The position numbers were made by a program, and so were the translations under genes. Below, one piece after another: positions 33,001-40,024 of a stretch of DNA of 41,706 nt. The stretch's first letter is position 1. Every line of letters begins with the position of its first letter. The notes under the pieces are model-generated. The model saw only the letters and a list, made by a program, of their open reading frames with translations. It was not told the origin of the DNA and searched no databases. This stretch comes from Rhodovibrionaceae bacterium. Lineage in GTDB: Bacteria; Pseudomonadota; Alphaproteobacteria; Kiloniellales; DSM-21159. The stretch covers positions 1-41,706 of the forward strand of contig JANQIA010000397.1 of assembly GCA_028282405.1 (NCBI GenBank). The letters run 5' to 3'.

Positions 33001-33178
33001 CGCCAGCCGCCAGGCGGTCGGTACCGCCGTGGTTGGTGGCATGGCAGCGGCTACGATCATGTCGCTGCTGCTGACCCCGGTCTTCTATCTCCTGCTGCAG
33101 CGGCTCAGCGAACGGGGAAGCCCATCCCCGGGAGAAGGCAAGGTGCCTCCCAAGGAGGAAGCAGCCCCCGCCGAATAA
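30029..33178 (+). CDS. RND efflux transporter, HAE1 (AcrB/MexB) type
   Basis: 1049 aa; MSKFFIERPIFASVVSIVIVIAGL, GIVVDDAIVIVE-type motif, DWRSTLVPAVAIPVSLIGTF, IGLASKNAILIVEFA. Confidence 0.96.
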   Translation: MSKFFIERPIFASVVSIVIVIAGLVTLFTLPIAQYPEITPPTVSVSAVYPGANASVVAETVAAPIEQEVNGVEGMIYMSSTSASDGSYNLTVTFEVGSDLDLSQILVQNRVALAEPRLPEEVKREGINTKKQSTNIVLIISLFSPNDRYDELFLSNFATLQLRDSLSRIDGVGEVTVFPSSDYSMRIWLDPQQLRSRGITTQEVLDAIREQNVQVAAGQIGQPPAPISQSFQLSVNVLGRLTDVAQFENIIVKTSEDGRAVYLRDVARIELGGQNYNLVSRLDGASSASILIYQLPGSNALQVATDIRATMEELSGLFPEDVEYTIPYDTTLFVDASIKEVVITLFQAGGLVFLILFIFLQDWRSTLVPAVAIPVSLIGTFAVMGALGFSLNMLTLFGLVLAIGVVVDDAIVIVEATSAHIAKGLSPRKAAVKTMSEVSGAVVATSLVLLAVFIPAAFMPGITGEMYRQFALTIAAATVFSTINALTLSPALCALLLRPQSGKKNAFFRGFDRMFEKAGSGYATVARTLLRRSAFAMLLFIGLLGVTGWQFDRLPTGFLPLEDQGYLIASVQLPDGASLSRTERVLDQVDAIAEGTPGIQNWVSLGGFSLIDGTNAANAATLFFVLDPWDERSDPSLSQFAILGNVQRQLSQIQEAIAFAFPPPAITGLGVSGGFQFQLQDRGGVGLPELGRMAQEIIADGNAQSGLSNLNTTFRAEVPQLFAEVDRTQAKKLGVSLDEVFGTLQAYLGSAYVNDFNRFGRTWQVKVQADHDFRLTPEDIRQLEVRNASGQMVPIGTLVDVDYITGPQTILRYNLYPTASITGQAAPGFSSGQALSLMEGMANAKLPLSMGYEWTGVSYQEKQVGSEAIVIFALAIILVFLVLAAQYESWTSPAAVILVVPLAVLGTVLALLMRNFDNNVYTQIGIVLLIGLASKNAILIVEFARAERAKGKEPLEAAAAAAMLRFRPILMTAISSIAGFMPLVIAAGAGAASRQAVGTAVVGGMAAATIMSLLLTPVFYLLLQRLSERGSPSPGEGKVPPKEEAAPAE

Positions 33179-33250
33179 GTGCGGCATTTGGCGCGGCCCG
33201 AAGCCTGACCGCCGGCAATCCGACATCGGCGACGGTGCGTATGCTGTTCC

Positions 33251-33649
33251 ATGCAGAAAGAACCAGCGCAGGGCCCGACAGCCGAGGCCGACCGACTGAC
33301 CGTGTTCTACGACGGGGCTTGCCCGCTTTGCCGCCGCGAGATCGACTTCTATCGGCGGCGCAAGGGCGCGCAGTCTCTCGATTGGGTCGACGTGAGCGAC
33401 AGTGACGGCGAGACCGTCGCGCCGGGCCTGACCAAAGCCGAAGCCATGGCACGGTTTCACGTGAAACGCGGCGACGGGCAGCTTGCCTCTGGTGGGCTCG
33501 CCTTCGCCCAGCTCTGGGCCGCTCTCCCAGGCTTCCGGCCGCTCGGCCTGGTCTTGCAGTGGCCGCCCTTCACCTGGCTCGCAGAGCAAGGCTATCGCCT
33601 CTTTCTCCGGTTCCGGCCGCGGCTTCAGGCCTTGGCGAGGCGTAGCTAG
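33251..33649 (+). CDS. DCC family (DUF393) thiol-disulfide oxidoreductase-like protein
   Basis: LTVFYDGACPLCRREIDFYRRR; C-terminal EQGYRLFLRFRPRL. Confidence 0.92.
   Translation: MQKEPAQGPTAEADRLTVFYDGACPLCRREIDFYRRRKGAQSLDWVDVSDSDGETVAPGLTKAEAMARFHVKRGDGQLASGGLAFAQLWAALPGFRPLGLVLQWPPFTWLAEQGYRLFLRFRPRLQALARRS
33454..33467. promoter_or_regulatory. Candidate parS (ParB-binding) site
   Basis: Perfect 14-bp palindrome GTTTCACGTGAAAC, the core of parS TGTTTCACGTGAAACA; lies within the DCC CDS (encodes FHVKR). Confidence 0.7.
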
Positions 33650-33656
33650 AGAGCGC

Positions 33657-33983
33657 TCAGGCGTGCCCTGCTTGTGGGCGGCTGCGGGTCGAATCGGCCA
33701 CGGCGTCCAGCGCGCTGGCCAGCAGTGTCGTGGAAAGATGCCGGGTGATCTCTTCCGGCGCATGCACCATGCCGGCACGAATGGCCAGGGCCATGGCGAC
33801 CGCCTGCAGGACATCGCCGTTGCTCGTTTCGCCGCCTAGCGCGACATCCTTGTCGATCGCCTCGAGCACGGCAGAGAGCACCTGGCCGACCCGCACGGCA
33901 TCGACGGTTTCCGCGTGCAGCGGAAACTCGATATCGAACACATCGCCCATGCTGGTCCGGGCGCGATAGGGGAGCTGCTTCAT
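33657..33983 (-). CDS. 108-aa conserved-looking hypothetical protein
   Basis: Ends HLSTTLLASALDAVADSTRSRPQAGHA; start 7 nt after the stop of the upstream micro-ORF. Confidence 0.65.
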   Translation of the reverse strand: MKQLPYRARTSMGDVFDIEFPLHAETVDAVRVGQVLSAVLEAIDKDVALGGETSNGDVLQAVAMALAIRAGMVHAPEEITRHLSTTLLASALDAVADSTRSRPQAGHA

Positions 33984-33990
33984 GCTGCGA

Positions 33991-34170
33991 TCAAGCGCTC
34001 TTGGCGGGCTCTTGCGCGTCCGGCCCTGCCATGTTCGCGTCCTCGATGCCGTCGCGGGTTCCGTTGCGGCAGGAGCCCTTCATCGCTTGGAGGGCGATGT
34101 ACGCCAGCGCGCCGAAGGCGATGCCGGCGCCAAGATGGGCGGCGAAATTGAGCGTCTGGCGGAGGATCAT
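33991..34170 (-). CDS. 59-aa single-TM microprotein
   Basis: MILRQTLNFAAHLGAGIAFGALAYIALQAMKGSCRNGTRDGIEDANMAGPDAQEPAKSA; its start overlaps the upstream stop (ATGA). Not in the ORF track. Confidence 0.55.
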   Translation of the reverse strand: MILRQTLNFAAHLGAGIAFGALAYIALQAMKGSCRNGTRDGIEDANMAGPDAQEPAKSA

Positions 34171-34283
34171 CGCTTCTCTCCGTTCCGGCGGTCCTTATAG
34201 GCCTTGGCGGCCGCCATTGCCGCGAAACCGATGGCAACCCCCTTGGCGAAGGCCGAGGTGGCCACGAGATAGGAAACCAGCAT
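34167..34283 (-). CDS. 38-aa single-TM microprotein
   Basis: MLVSYLVATSAFAKGVAIGFAAMAAAKAYKDRRNGEKR; GGGAGGCAACT ribosome-binding site directly upstream. Not in the ORF track. Confidence 0.55.
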   Translation of the reverse strand: MLVSYLVATSAFAKGVAIGFAAMAAAKAYKDRRNGEKR

Positions 34284-34399
34284 AGTTGCCTCCCTGCCGT
34301 TGCGATGCGGGCTGAGTCTGCCCAGGAAAATCCCAAATCAGCTCAGAAAGAGTACGGCAGCGGAATGCGTTCAGATTGCAGGGAGAAGCGGGCGAAGCG

Positions 34400-35089
34400 A
34401 TGACGACAACCTTGGCCGACATCCGAGGAAACGTCGAAGCTGGAGGGGAAACGCTCTACGAGGAGCTGGCCAGCACGCTCATCCATGCCGTCGGCGCCGT
34501 CCTGGCCGCCGCCGCCCTAGCACTGCTGGTGGTGCTGGCCTCTTTCACCGACAGCGCCATGGCCGTCGTGACCAGCGCGATCTACGGCAGCACGGTCTTC
34601 CTGACCTTCCTCTTCTCCGCCCTCTACCACGGCATCTGGCACAGCTCGACCAAGGCGCTGTTCCTGACGCTCGACGAGTGCTCGATCTTTCTGCTGATCG
34701 CCGGCACCTACACGCCCATCGTGCTCTTGGCCTTGCCGCAGCCGCTGGGCTGGTCCCTGTTCGGTGTGATCTGGGCCATGGCGGCGCTGGGAATCGCCCT
34801 GCGCCTTTGGATCGGCCATCTTCATTGGAGCCTGATACCCGTCTTCCTGGCCATGGGCTGGCTCGGCGTGCTCTGGGGCGGCACGCTGTTCGAGCAGCTC
34901 GGCAACACGGGCGGCTGGCTGCTGCTCGCCGGCGGCTTCGCCTACACCGGCGGCCTGGTCTTCTTCCTCTGGCGCAGCCTGCCCTTCAACCACGCCATCT
35001 GGCACTTCTGCGCCCTCGGAGGCGCCGTCTGCCACTTTCTCGTAGTGGCTCTCTACGCCTTGCCGGCAGGCGCTCATCAGGTGACCTAG
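34400..35089 (+). CDS. Hemolysin III / adiponectin receptor family membrane protein
   Basis: FLFSALYHGIWHSS, LDECSIFLLIAGTYTPI, FNHAIWHFCALGGAVCHF; multiple TM helices. Confidence 0.92.
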   Translation: MTTTLADIRGNVEAGGETLYEELASTLIHAVGAVLAAAALALLVVLASFTDSAMAVVTSAIYGSTVFLTFLFSALYHGIWHSSTKALFLTLDECSIFLLIAGTYTPIVLLALPQPLGWSLFGVIWAMAALGIALRLWIGHLHWSLIPVFLAMGWLGVLWGGTLFEQLGNTGGWLLLAGGFAYTGGLVFFLWRSLPFNHAIWHFCALGGAVCHFLVVALYALPAGAHQVT

Positions 35090-35143
35090 ATGTCGGCGGC
35101 TTCGCCGATAGGAAGACGTCTCCGCCGGCTCTAAGATCTCGTC

Positions 35144-36352
35144 ATGTCCGATCCCTCCTTCGAAGCCGATCCCGAGGGCCTCCGGCAGGCGCTGGAGGCC
35201 CTCTTAGCGCCACCATCCACCGAGGGCGCGCAGCCCTTGCCCGGTGTGTTGCCGGAAGAAGGCTATGGCGAGCCGGCCGTGCTCGACCGTCTGTCACCCA
35301 TCGTGCTGGGCGGCGCGCGGCGCCTCGGGGCCCCCGATGCCCTGGCCCATATGGACCCGCCGACCCCTTGGATCGCCTGGGCGATGAGCGTGTGGAACGC
35401 CTCTCTAAACCAGAACCTGCTGCATCCGGACGTGGCGCCGGTGGCCCGGGACCTGGAAGCGCGGGTGGTGGACTGGCTGGCGCCTGCCTTCGGCATGGAC
35501 GGCGGCCATATGACACCCGGCTCGACGCTCGCCAACCTGACCGCGCTCTGGGCGGCGCGTGAGCTCAAGGGCGTGCGCCGCGTGATCGCCTCGGACGCCG
35601 CGCACCTCTCCGTCGCCAAGTCCGCCCACATCCTGGCGCTGGACTATCGGGCGGCGGCGACGGACGAGAGCGGCCGTCTCGATGCGGGGGCTTTGCCGGA
35701 CGACCTGTCGTCCACCGCGCTGGTCTTGACCGCCGGCACCACCTCGGCCGGTGCCATCGACGATCTGGCCTTGGCCGGGCGCGCTGCCTGGACCCATGTG
35801 GACGCCGCCTGGGCCGGGCCCTTGCGTTTCTCGCGCCGCTACGCCGCCCGGCTGGACGGCATCGAGCAGGCGGACTCGGTTGCGGTTTCCGCCCACAAGT
35901 GGCTGTTCCAGCCTAAGGAGTCCGGCCTGATCTTCTTCCGCGACAACAGGGCGGCAGAGGCGGCCATCTCCTTCGGCGGCGCCTACCTTGCCGTGCCCAA
36001 CGTCGGCGTACTGGGCTCTCACGGCGCCGTTGCCGTTCCGCTGCTCGCCACCTTGATGGCGTGGGGCCGGGCCGGACTCGAAGCGCGCATCGACCGCACC
36101 ATGGAGATCGCAGACGGGCTTTGGCAGCGTCTCGGCGCGCACCTCAAAGCCGAACTCTACGGGCCGCAGGTCAGCGGCGTGGTGCTCTGGCGGCCGAACG
36201 ACGGCCGCAGCGCCCAGAGCGTCCGCGACGCCCTGCCGGCCGGCCTCGCCTCCCTGATCCAGGTCGGTGGCAAGGACTGGCTGCGCCATGTGGCCGCCAA
36301 CCCCAATGCCGATATCGATACCATCTGGGGGTCCATCGCAGGCGTGCTCTGA
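35144..36352 (+). CDS. Pyridoxal-dependent decarboxylase family protein
   Basis: MTPGSTLANLTALWAAR, WTHVDAAWAGPLRFS, SVAVSAHKWLFQPKESGLIFFRD (PLP lysine). Confidence 0.88.
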   Translation: MSDPSFEADPEGLRQALEALLAPPSTEGAQPLPGVLPEEGYGEPAVLDRLSPIVLGGARRLGAPDALAHMDPPTPWIAWAMSVWNASLNQNLLHPDVAPVARDLEARVVDWLAPAFGMDGGHMTPGSTLANLTALWAARELKGVRRVIASDAAHLSVAKSAHILALDYRAAATDESGRLDAGALPDDLSSTALVLTAGTTSAGAIDDLALAGRAAWTHVDAAWAGPLRFSRRYAARLDGIEQADSVAVSAHKWLFQPKESGLIFFRDNRAAEAAISFGGAYLAVPNVGVLGSHGAVAVPLLATLMAWGRAGLEARIDRTMEIADGLWQRLGAHLKAELYGPQVSGVVLWRPNDGRSAQSVRDALPAGLASLIQVGGKDWLRHVAANPNADIDTIWGSIAGVL

Positions 36353-36420
36353 GTTTACGCGCGGTCTCGAACAACGACGGCTCCGCCGGACGATGACAGC
36401 CGGGCAGCCGCGTGCTATAT

Positions 36421-36432
36421 AGTTATATAACT
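36421..36432. promoter_or_regulatory. Candidate vapBC operator palindrome
   Basis: Perfect palindrome AGTTATATAACT, 22 nt before the antitoxin ATG, in an AT-rich patch (GCTATATAGTTATATAACTGAT). Confidence 0.5.
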
Positions 36433-36453
36433 GATTTCTTCTAAGGAAGAACA

Positions 36454-36723
36454 ATGGCTTTGAACATCAAGGATCCCGAGACTGATCGCCTGGTGCGTGT
36501 CCTGGCCGACAAGACAGGGCTGTCTCTGACCGAGGCCATTAAGTTGGCTGTCGCGCACGAGCTTGACGGACTTGCAAAAGAAGGGGCCAAAGGCGGCGGT
36601 TGCGCCGGTATTGCTGCGCAGTTGAAGGAAATCGGCCGCCGCTGCCGTAAGGAGATCGACGAGTCGGTGAATTCGCTGGACCACGGCGAGCTGCTTTACG
36701 ACGAACATGGCCTGCCGCGGTAG
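36454..36723 (+). CDS. vapB: VapB-family (Rv0623-like) antitoxin
   Basis: MALNIKDPETDRLVRVLADKTGLSLTEAIKLAVAHEL; immediately upstream of a PIN toxin. Confidence 0.88.
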   Translation: MALNIKDPETDRLVRVLADKTGLSLTEAIKLAVAHELDGLAKEGAKGGGCAGIAAQLKEIGRRCRKEIDESVNSLDHGELLYDEHGLPR

Positions 36724-36738
36724 AGACAAGACCAGTCC

Positions 36739-37137
36739 ATGGTAATCGACACCTCTGCTGTCCTCGCCGTACTCTTCGATGAGCCGGAGGCAGATGCTTT
36801 CGGCGCACTTTTTGAGCGCGAGCGGGTCAAGCACATGTCTGTCGCCAACTTCGTGGAGGCGCAGATCCGCCTGATCAGGTTGCCGACGCCGATGCCACGG
36901 CGGCTCATGGAGCGGCTGCTGCAGTCGGCGGAGATCGCGCTCGAGCCGGTAAGCGAAACCCAGGCGCATCTAGCGATCGAGGCTTACCGGGACTATGGTC
37001 GCGGCCGTCACCCGGCCGGGCTCAACTTCGGCGACTGCTTCGCTTACGCGCTGGCCAAGGACAAGGGCGAGCCGCTGCTCTTCAAGGGCCACGACTTCTC
37101 CCGCACCGATATCGAGCCTGCGCTCAGGCCGGGATAA
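36739..37137 (+). CDS. vapC: VapC-family PIN-domain ribonuclease toxin
   Basis: MVIDTSAVLAVLFDEPEAD, SVANFVEA, LNFGDCFAYALAK, LLFKGHDFSRTDI. Confidence 0.93.
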   Translation: MVIDTSAVLAVLFDEPEADAFGALFERERVKHMSVANFVEAQIRLIRLPTPMPRRLMERLLQSAEIALEPVSETQAHLAIEAYRDYGRGRHPAGLNFGDCFAYALAKDKGEPLLFKGHDFSRTDIEPALRPG

Positions 37138-38692
37138 CCCAGCTACGGCCGCGCGGCGTCTCGACGTACTCCGGCCAGCGGAAGTTCAAGGGCGGGTCGT
37201 AGTCGCAGAGCGGTGCCATCCAGTTCGTTCCGCCGATGCCGCCGCCGGTGCGGCTTTCGAACTCGGCCTTGGCCTCGGCCAGCAGCGCCGGCTGCTCCAG
37301 AAGATCGAGCGCGGTGAGCGCGATGGTCTTGGCGGCGCAAGCGATCATGGGGTCGATGCAGGGGGCGAGACCACCCAGCGCATTCATCACCCAGTGCGGA
37401 TAGGCGGCGCCGGAACTCGGCGCAGCCAGGGCCGGCCGCCCAATGTAGAGCCGCACCGTCGGTGCGTGCCAGCAGAACTCCGTGTAGTCGTCCGAGGTGA
37501 AATGCTCCTGCCAGGGCGGGATCATCCGGCGCAACTCTTGCTCCGCCGTCTCCGGCGCGATCAGTTCCTCGATGGCCGGCAGGAAGGGCTTCTCCATCGG
37601 CTCGAGGCCCAGATTGCGCTGGATCTCCTGGGCGAGCCGGATCGCCTCGCCCTCGAAGCGGGGTGGGCCGACCTGTTCCAGATTGCTGTAGGTGATGCGC
37701 GCCATGGCGTGGTTGGCCAGGCCTGGACGCGACTTGGCGACCCAGTCGCGCCGCCAGGTGCAATGGGCCAGGCGGGCGGCGCTCTCGGCGTAGTGGTCCA
37801 GCGCGCGGACGACCTGCTCCGCCATCTCCAGGGTCGGGACGCGAGCGAAATACATGATCTGTGCCATCTGGGCCGGCAGGTTGTCGGCGGTGGCCTGGCC
37901 GGCGTTGAGGATGACCTCGTTCATCGACCAGCCGGAGGCGTTCGGCAGGATGTGCTCCTTCAGCGCCTTGCCGGAGAGGTACATCTGCACCACGGCGTCG
38001 TTGGCGCCGGGCGCCCGCACGGCGGCGTGGGACGCGGCAATCGGCGAGTCGCTGCCCGCGCTCAGCCAGGTTTCGGGCTCGTCGCAGGTGAAGCTGTAGA
38101 TGAAGCCGTAGCCCACGCTGCAATGGGTGTCCCAACGCACGGTGTTGCAGAGCGGCAGCATGTAGAAGGGATGGAAGCTGATCGCCGCATCCAGGTCGTC
38201 GTAGTAGCCGCGTGCGGCATGGATGGGCTTGGAGCCGCGCACCTTCTCCGCCGGCTCGCCGAAGAGCTTTAGACGCCCTGGAATGCCGTGCCGCTCCATC
38301 GCCTCCTTGGCGGCGAGAAAGCCGCCGAGAGCGCCCATGCCCAGCGCCGAGTGCGGGTCGGTGTGCCCGCCGGCATAGGGGCTCAGGCCCACGCGCGGGC
38401 GTTTGACCACGTCGGCGGCCTGGCAGTTGCCGGGCACGCCGTCGTACTCGGCATAGCCGCCGATGGTCGGCCCGGCCCCGTTCTCCCAGGTGGCGCAGAA
38501 GGCCGTCGGCATGCCGCCCGAGCCCGCCTCGACGGTGAAGCCCTCGGCGTCCAGGCGCTCCACGTACCAGGCGGCAGAGCGGTACTCGCGCCAGGCCGTC
38601 TCTCCGAAATCCCAGATGGTGGCGTTCCATTCGGAAAGCGCCGGCATCTGCGCCTCCACCCAGGCGGCCGCTGATCCTTTGGCTTGCGACAT
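37124..38692 (-). CDS. M20-family amidohydrolase/peptidase, AbgB-like
   Basis: ATG at 38692 (MSQAKGSAAAWVEAQMPALSEWNATIWDFGETAWREY); GGYAEYDGVPGNCQAADV, PYAGGHTDPHSALGMGALGGFLAAKEAM. Confidence 0.88.
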   Translation of the reverse strand: MSQAKGSAAAWVEAQMPALSEWNATIWDFGETAWREYRSAAWYVERLDAEGFTVEAGSGGMPTAFCATWENGAGPTIGGYAEYDGVPGNCQAADVVKRPRVGLSPYAGGHTDPHSALGMGALGGFLAAKEAMERHGIPGRLKLFGEPAEKVRGSKPIHAARGYYDDLDAAISFHPFYMLPLCNTVRWDTHCSVGYGFIYSFTCDEPETWLSAGSDSPIAASHAAVRAPGANDAVVQMYLSGKALKEHILPNASGWSMNEVILNAGQATADNLPAQMAQIMYFARVPTLEMAEQVVRALDHYAESAARLAHCTWRRDWVAKSRPGLANHAMARITYSNLEQVGPPRFEGEAIRLAQEIQRNLGLEPMEKPFLPAIEELIAPETAEQELRRMIPPWQEHFTSDDYTEFCWHAPTVRLYIGRPALAAPSSGAAYPHWVMNALGGLAPCIDPMIACAAKTIALTALDLLEQPALLAEAKAEFESRTGGGIGGTNWMAPLCDYDPPLNFRWPEYVETPRGRSWVIPA

Positions 38693-38699
38693 GGCGGCG

Positions 38700-39848
38700 T
38701 CAGTCTTCCAGCAGGAAGCCCTGGCGGTGGGGCAGGCGCTCCGTGCCGACGACCTTCGCCACCGTGCCGCCGGCATAGACGTACTTGTCCAAGCGGCGCG
38801 ACAGGACGAGCCCGTCGTTGCGCGCGTGGAGCGGCGTGTTGGCGGTGGCAAGGTCGACTGCGCCAGGGTCCATGATCTCGGCGACCAGGTCGCCGGTCTT
38901 GACCTGGGCACCCAGGTCGACCCGGTAGCGGATAATGCCGGCCTTGGGGCTGCGCAGGCTGTCGGTGGCCCGCAGCTCGGTCGCCTCGCAGAGCGCTTCG
39001 GGCAAGGGGCCGGGGTCGCCGGCGATGTAGCCGCGGCGCTGCAGGGTGCGGAAGATGCCGGCGGCGTCGGCCTCTGCCATCTCGTCGAAGACATCCGCCG
39101 AGCCGCGCAGCTCCACGGTGGTGGCTTCGCAGACCGGCGGGATGGGCTTGTCGGGGAAGCGCTTGGCCAGGCGGAACCATGGCCCGGACATGCTCTCGTC
39201 GAAGGAGGCGCCGCCGGAGTCCTCCGCCATCATCACCGCGCGGGCCCCGATGTCGGCAGCGAGATCGGACAAGCTCGGCCAGTGCTGCGGCGCGATGAAG
39301 AGATGCATCAGGGCTTCGTTGTCGCAGTGCATGTCCAGCATCAGGTCGGAGGTGCAGGCCTCGCGCATGAGGGCGACCCGCAGGCGGTCGATCTCCTTGA
39401 GGGGCTCCAGCGCATCGATGGCCGCGACCATGGCCTTGCGGATCAGGGCGACGTTGGCGTCTGCATCGTCGGTCAGGGCCGGTCCGACCTCGTCAGCCGA
39501 CATGGCGGCGAGATCGGGCCAATTGCGGTTGAAGTTGCCGTCGCCGATCATCGCGTGGCGGCCGAGCTGGCTGCCGTTGACGAACTGGGCGATGCCGATG
39601 GGGTTGGCATAGGGCATCAGGACGATCTCGCCTTCGATCTGCCCGGCGTCCTCGGCGGCGTCGAGCAGGCGCCGCAGGTGATAGGCGGTCAGCATCGCCG
39701 GCGTCTCGTCGGCGTGGATCGAGGCTTGGATGTAGGCTTTCTTGCCGCCCGTCTCCGAGACGGGCTTGCCGTAGCGCAGGCGCAGCAGGCGCCGCTCCGT
39801 CCCGGCCCCCGGCCAGCTCAAGGGCACGATCTCGCAGTGTCCCGGCAT
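38700..39848 (-). CDS. Succinylglutamate desuccinylase/aspartoacylase family protein
   Basis: ATG at 39848; YIQASIHADETPAMLTAYHLRRLL, LMPYANPIGIAQ, GDGNFNRNWPDL, LMLDMHCDNEALMHLF. Confidence 0.9.
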   Translation of the reverse strand: MPGHCEIVPLSWPGAGTERRLLRLRYGKPVSETGGKKAYIQASIHADETPAMLTAYHLRRLLDAAEDAGQIEGEIVLMPYANPIGIAQFVNGSQLGRHAMIGDGNFNRNWPDLAAMSADEVGPALTDDADANVALIRKAMVAAIDALEPLKEIDRLRVALMREACTSDLMLDMHCDNEALMHLFIAPQHWPSLSDLAADIGARAVMMAEDSGGASFDESMSGPWFRLAKRFPDKPIPPVCEATTVELRGSADVFDEMAEADAAGIFRTLQRRGYIAGDPGPLPEALCEATELRATDSLRSPKAGIIRYRVDLGAQVKTGDLVAEIMDPGAVDLATANTPLHARNDGLVLSRRLDKYVYAGGTVAKVVGTERLPHRQGFLLED

Positions 39849-40024
39849 CCCACTCTCCCTGCCTGCTTGTTGCTTTGTCGGTCGAGGATAGCGGCCAGAC
39901 CGAGGCTGTCTATCGCTCGGGCTATGCAATTGGCTTGATCGAGTCCTGCGCAGGTCGCGGACAAGCAAGAGAAACGAAAGCGAAAGAGTTTCCAATCCAC
40001 TTTTTACGCTTCCAGTTCGGGAGG

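Noticed and set aside
38693-39094. N-terminal extension of the 656-aa M20 ORF
   Set aside because: Out-of-frame reading of the aspartoacylase-like gene; ATG at 38692 gives a proper M20 N-terminus.
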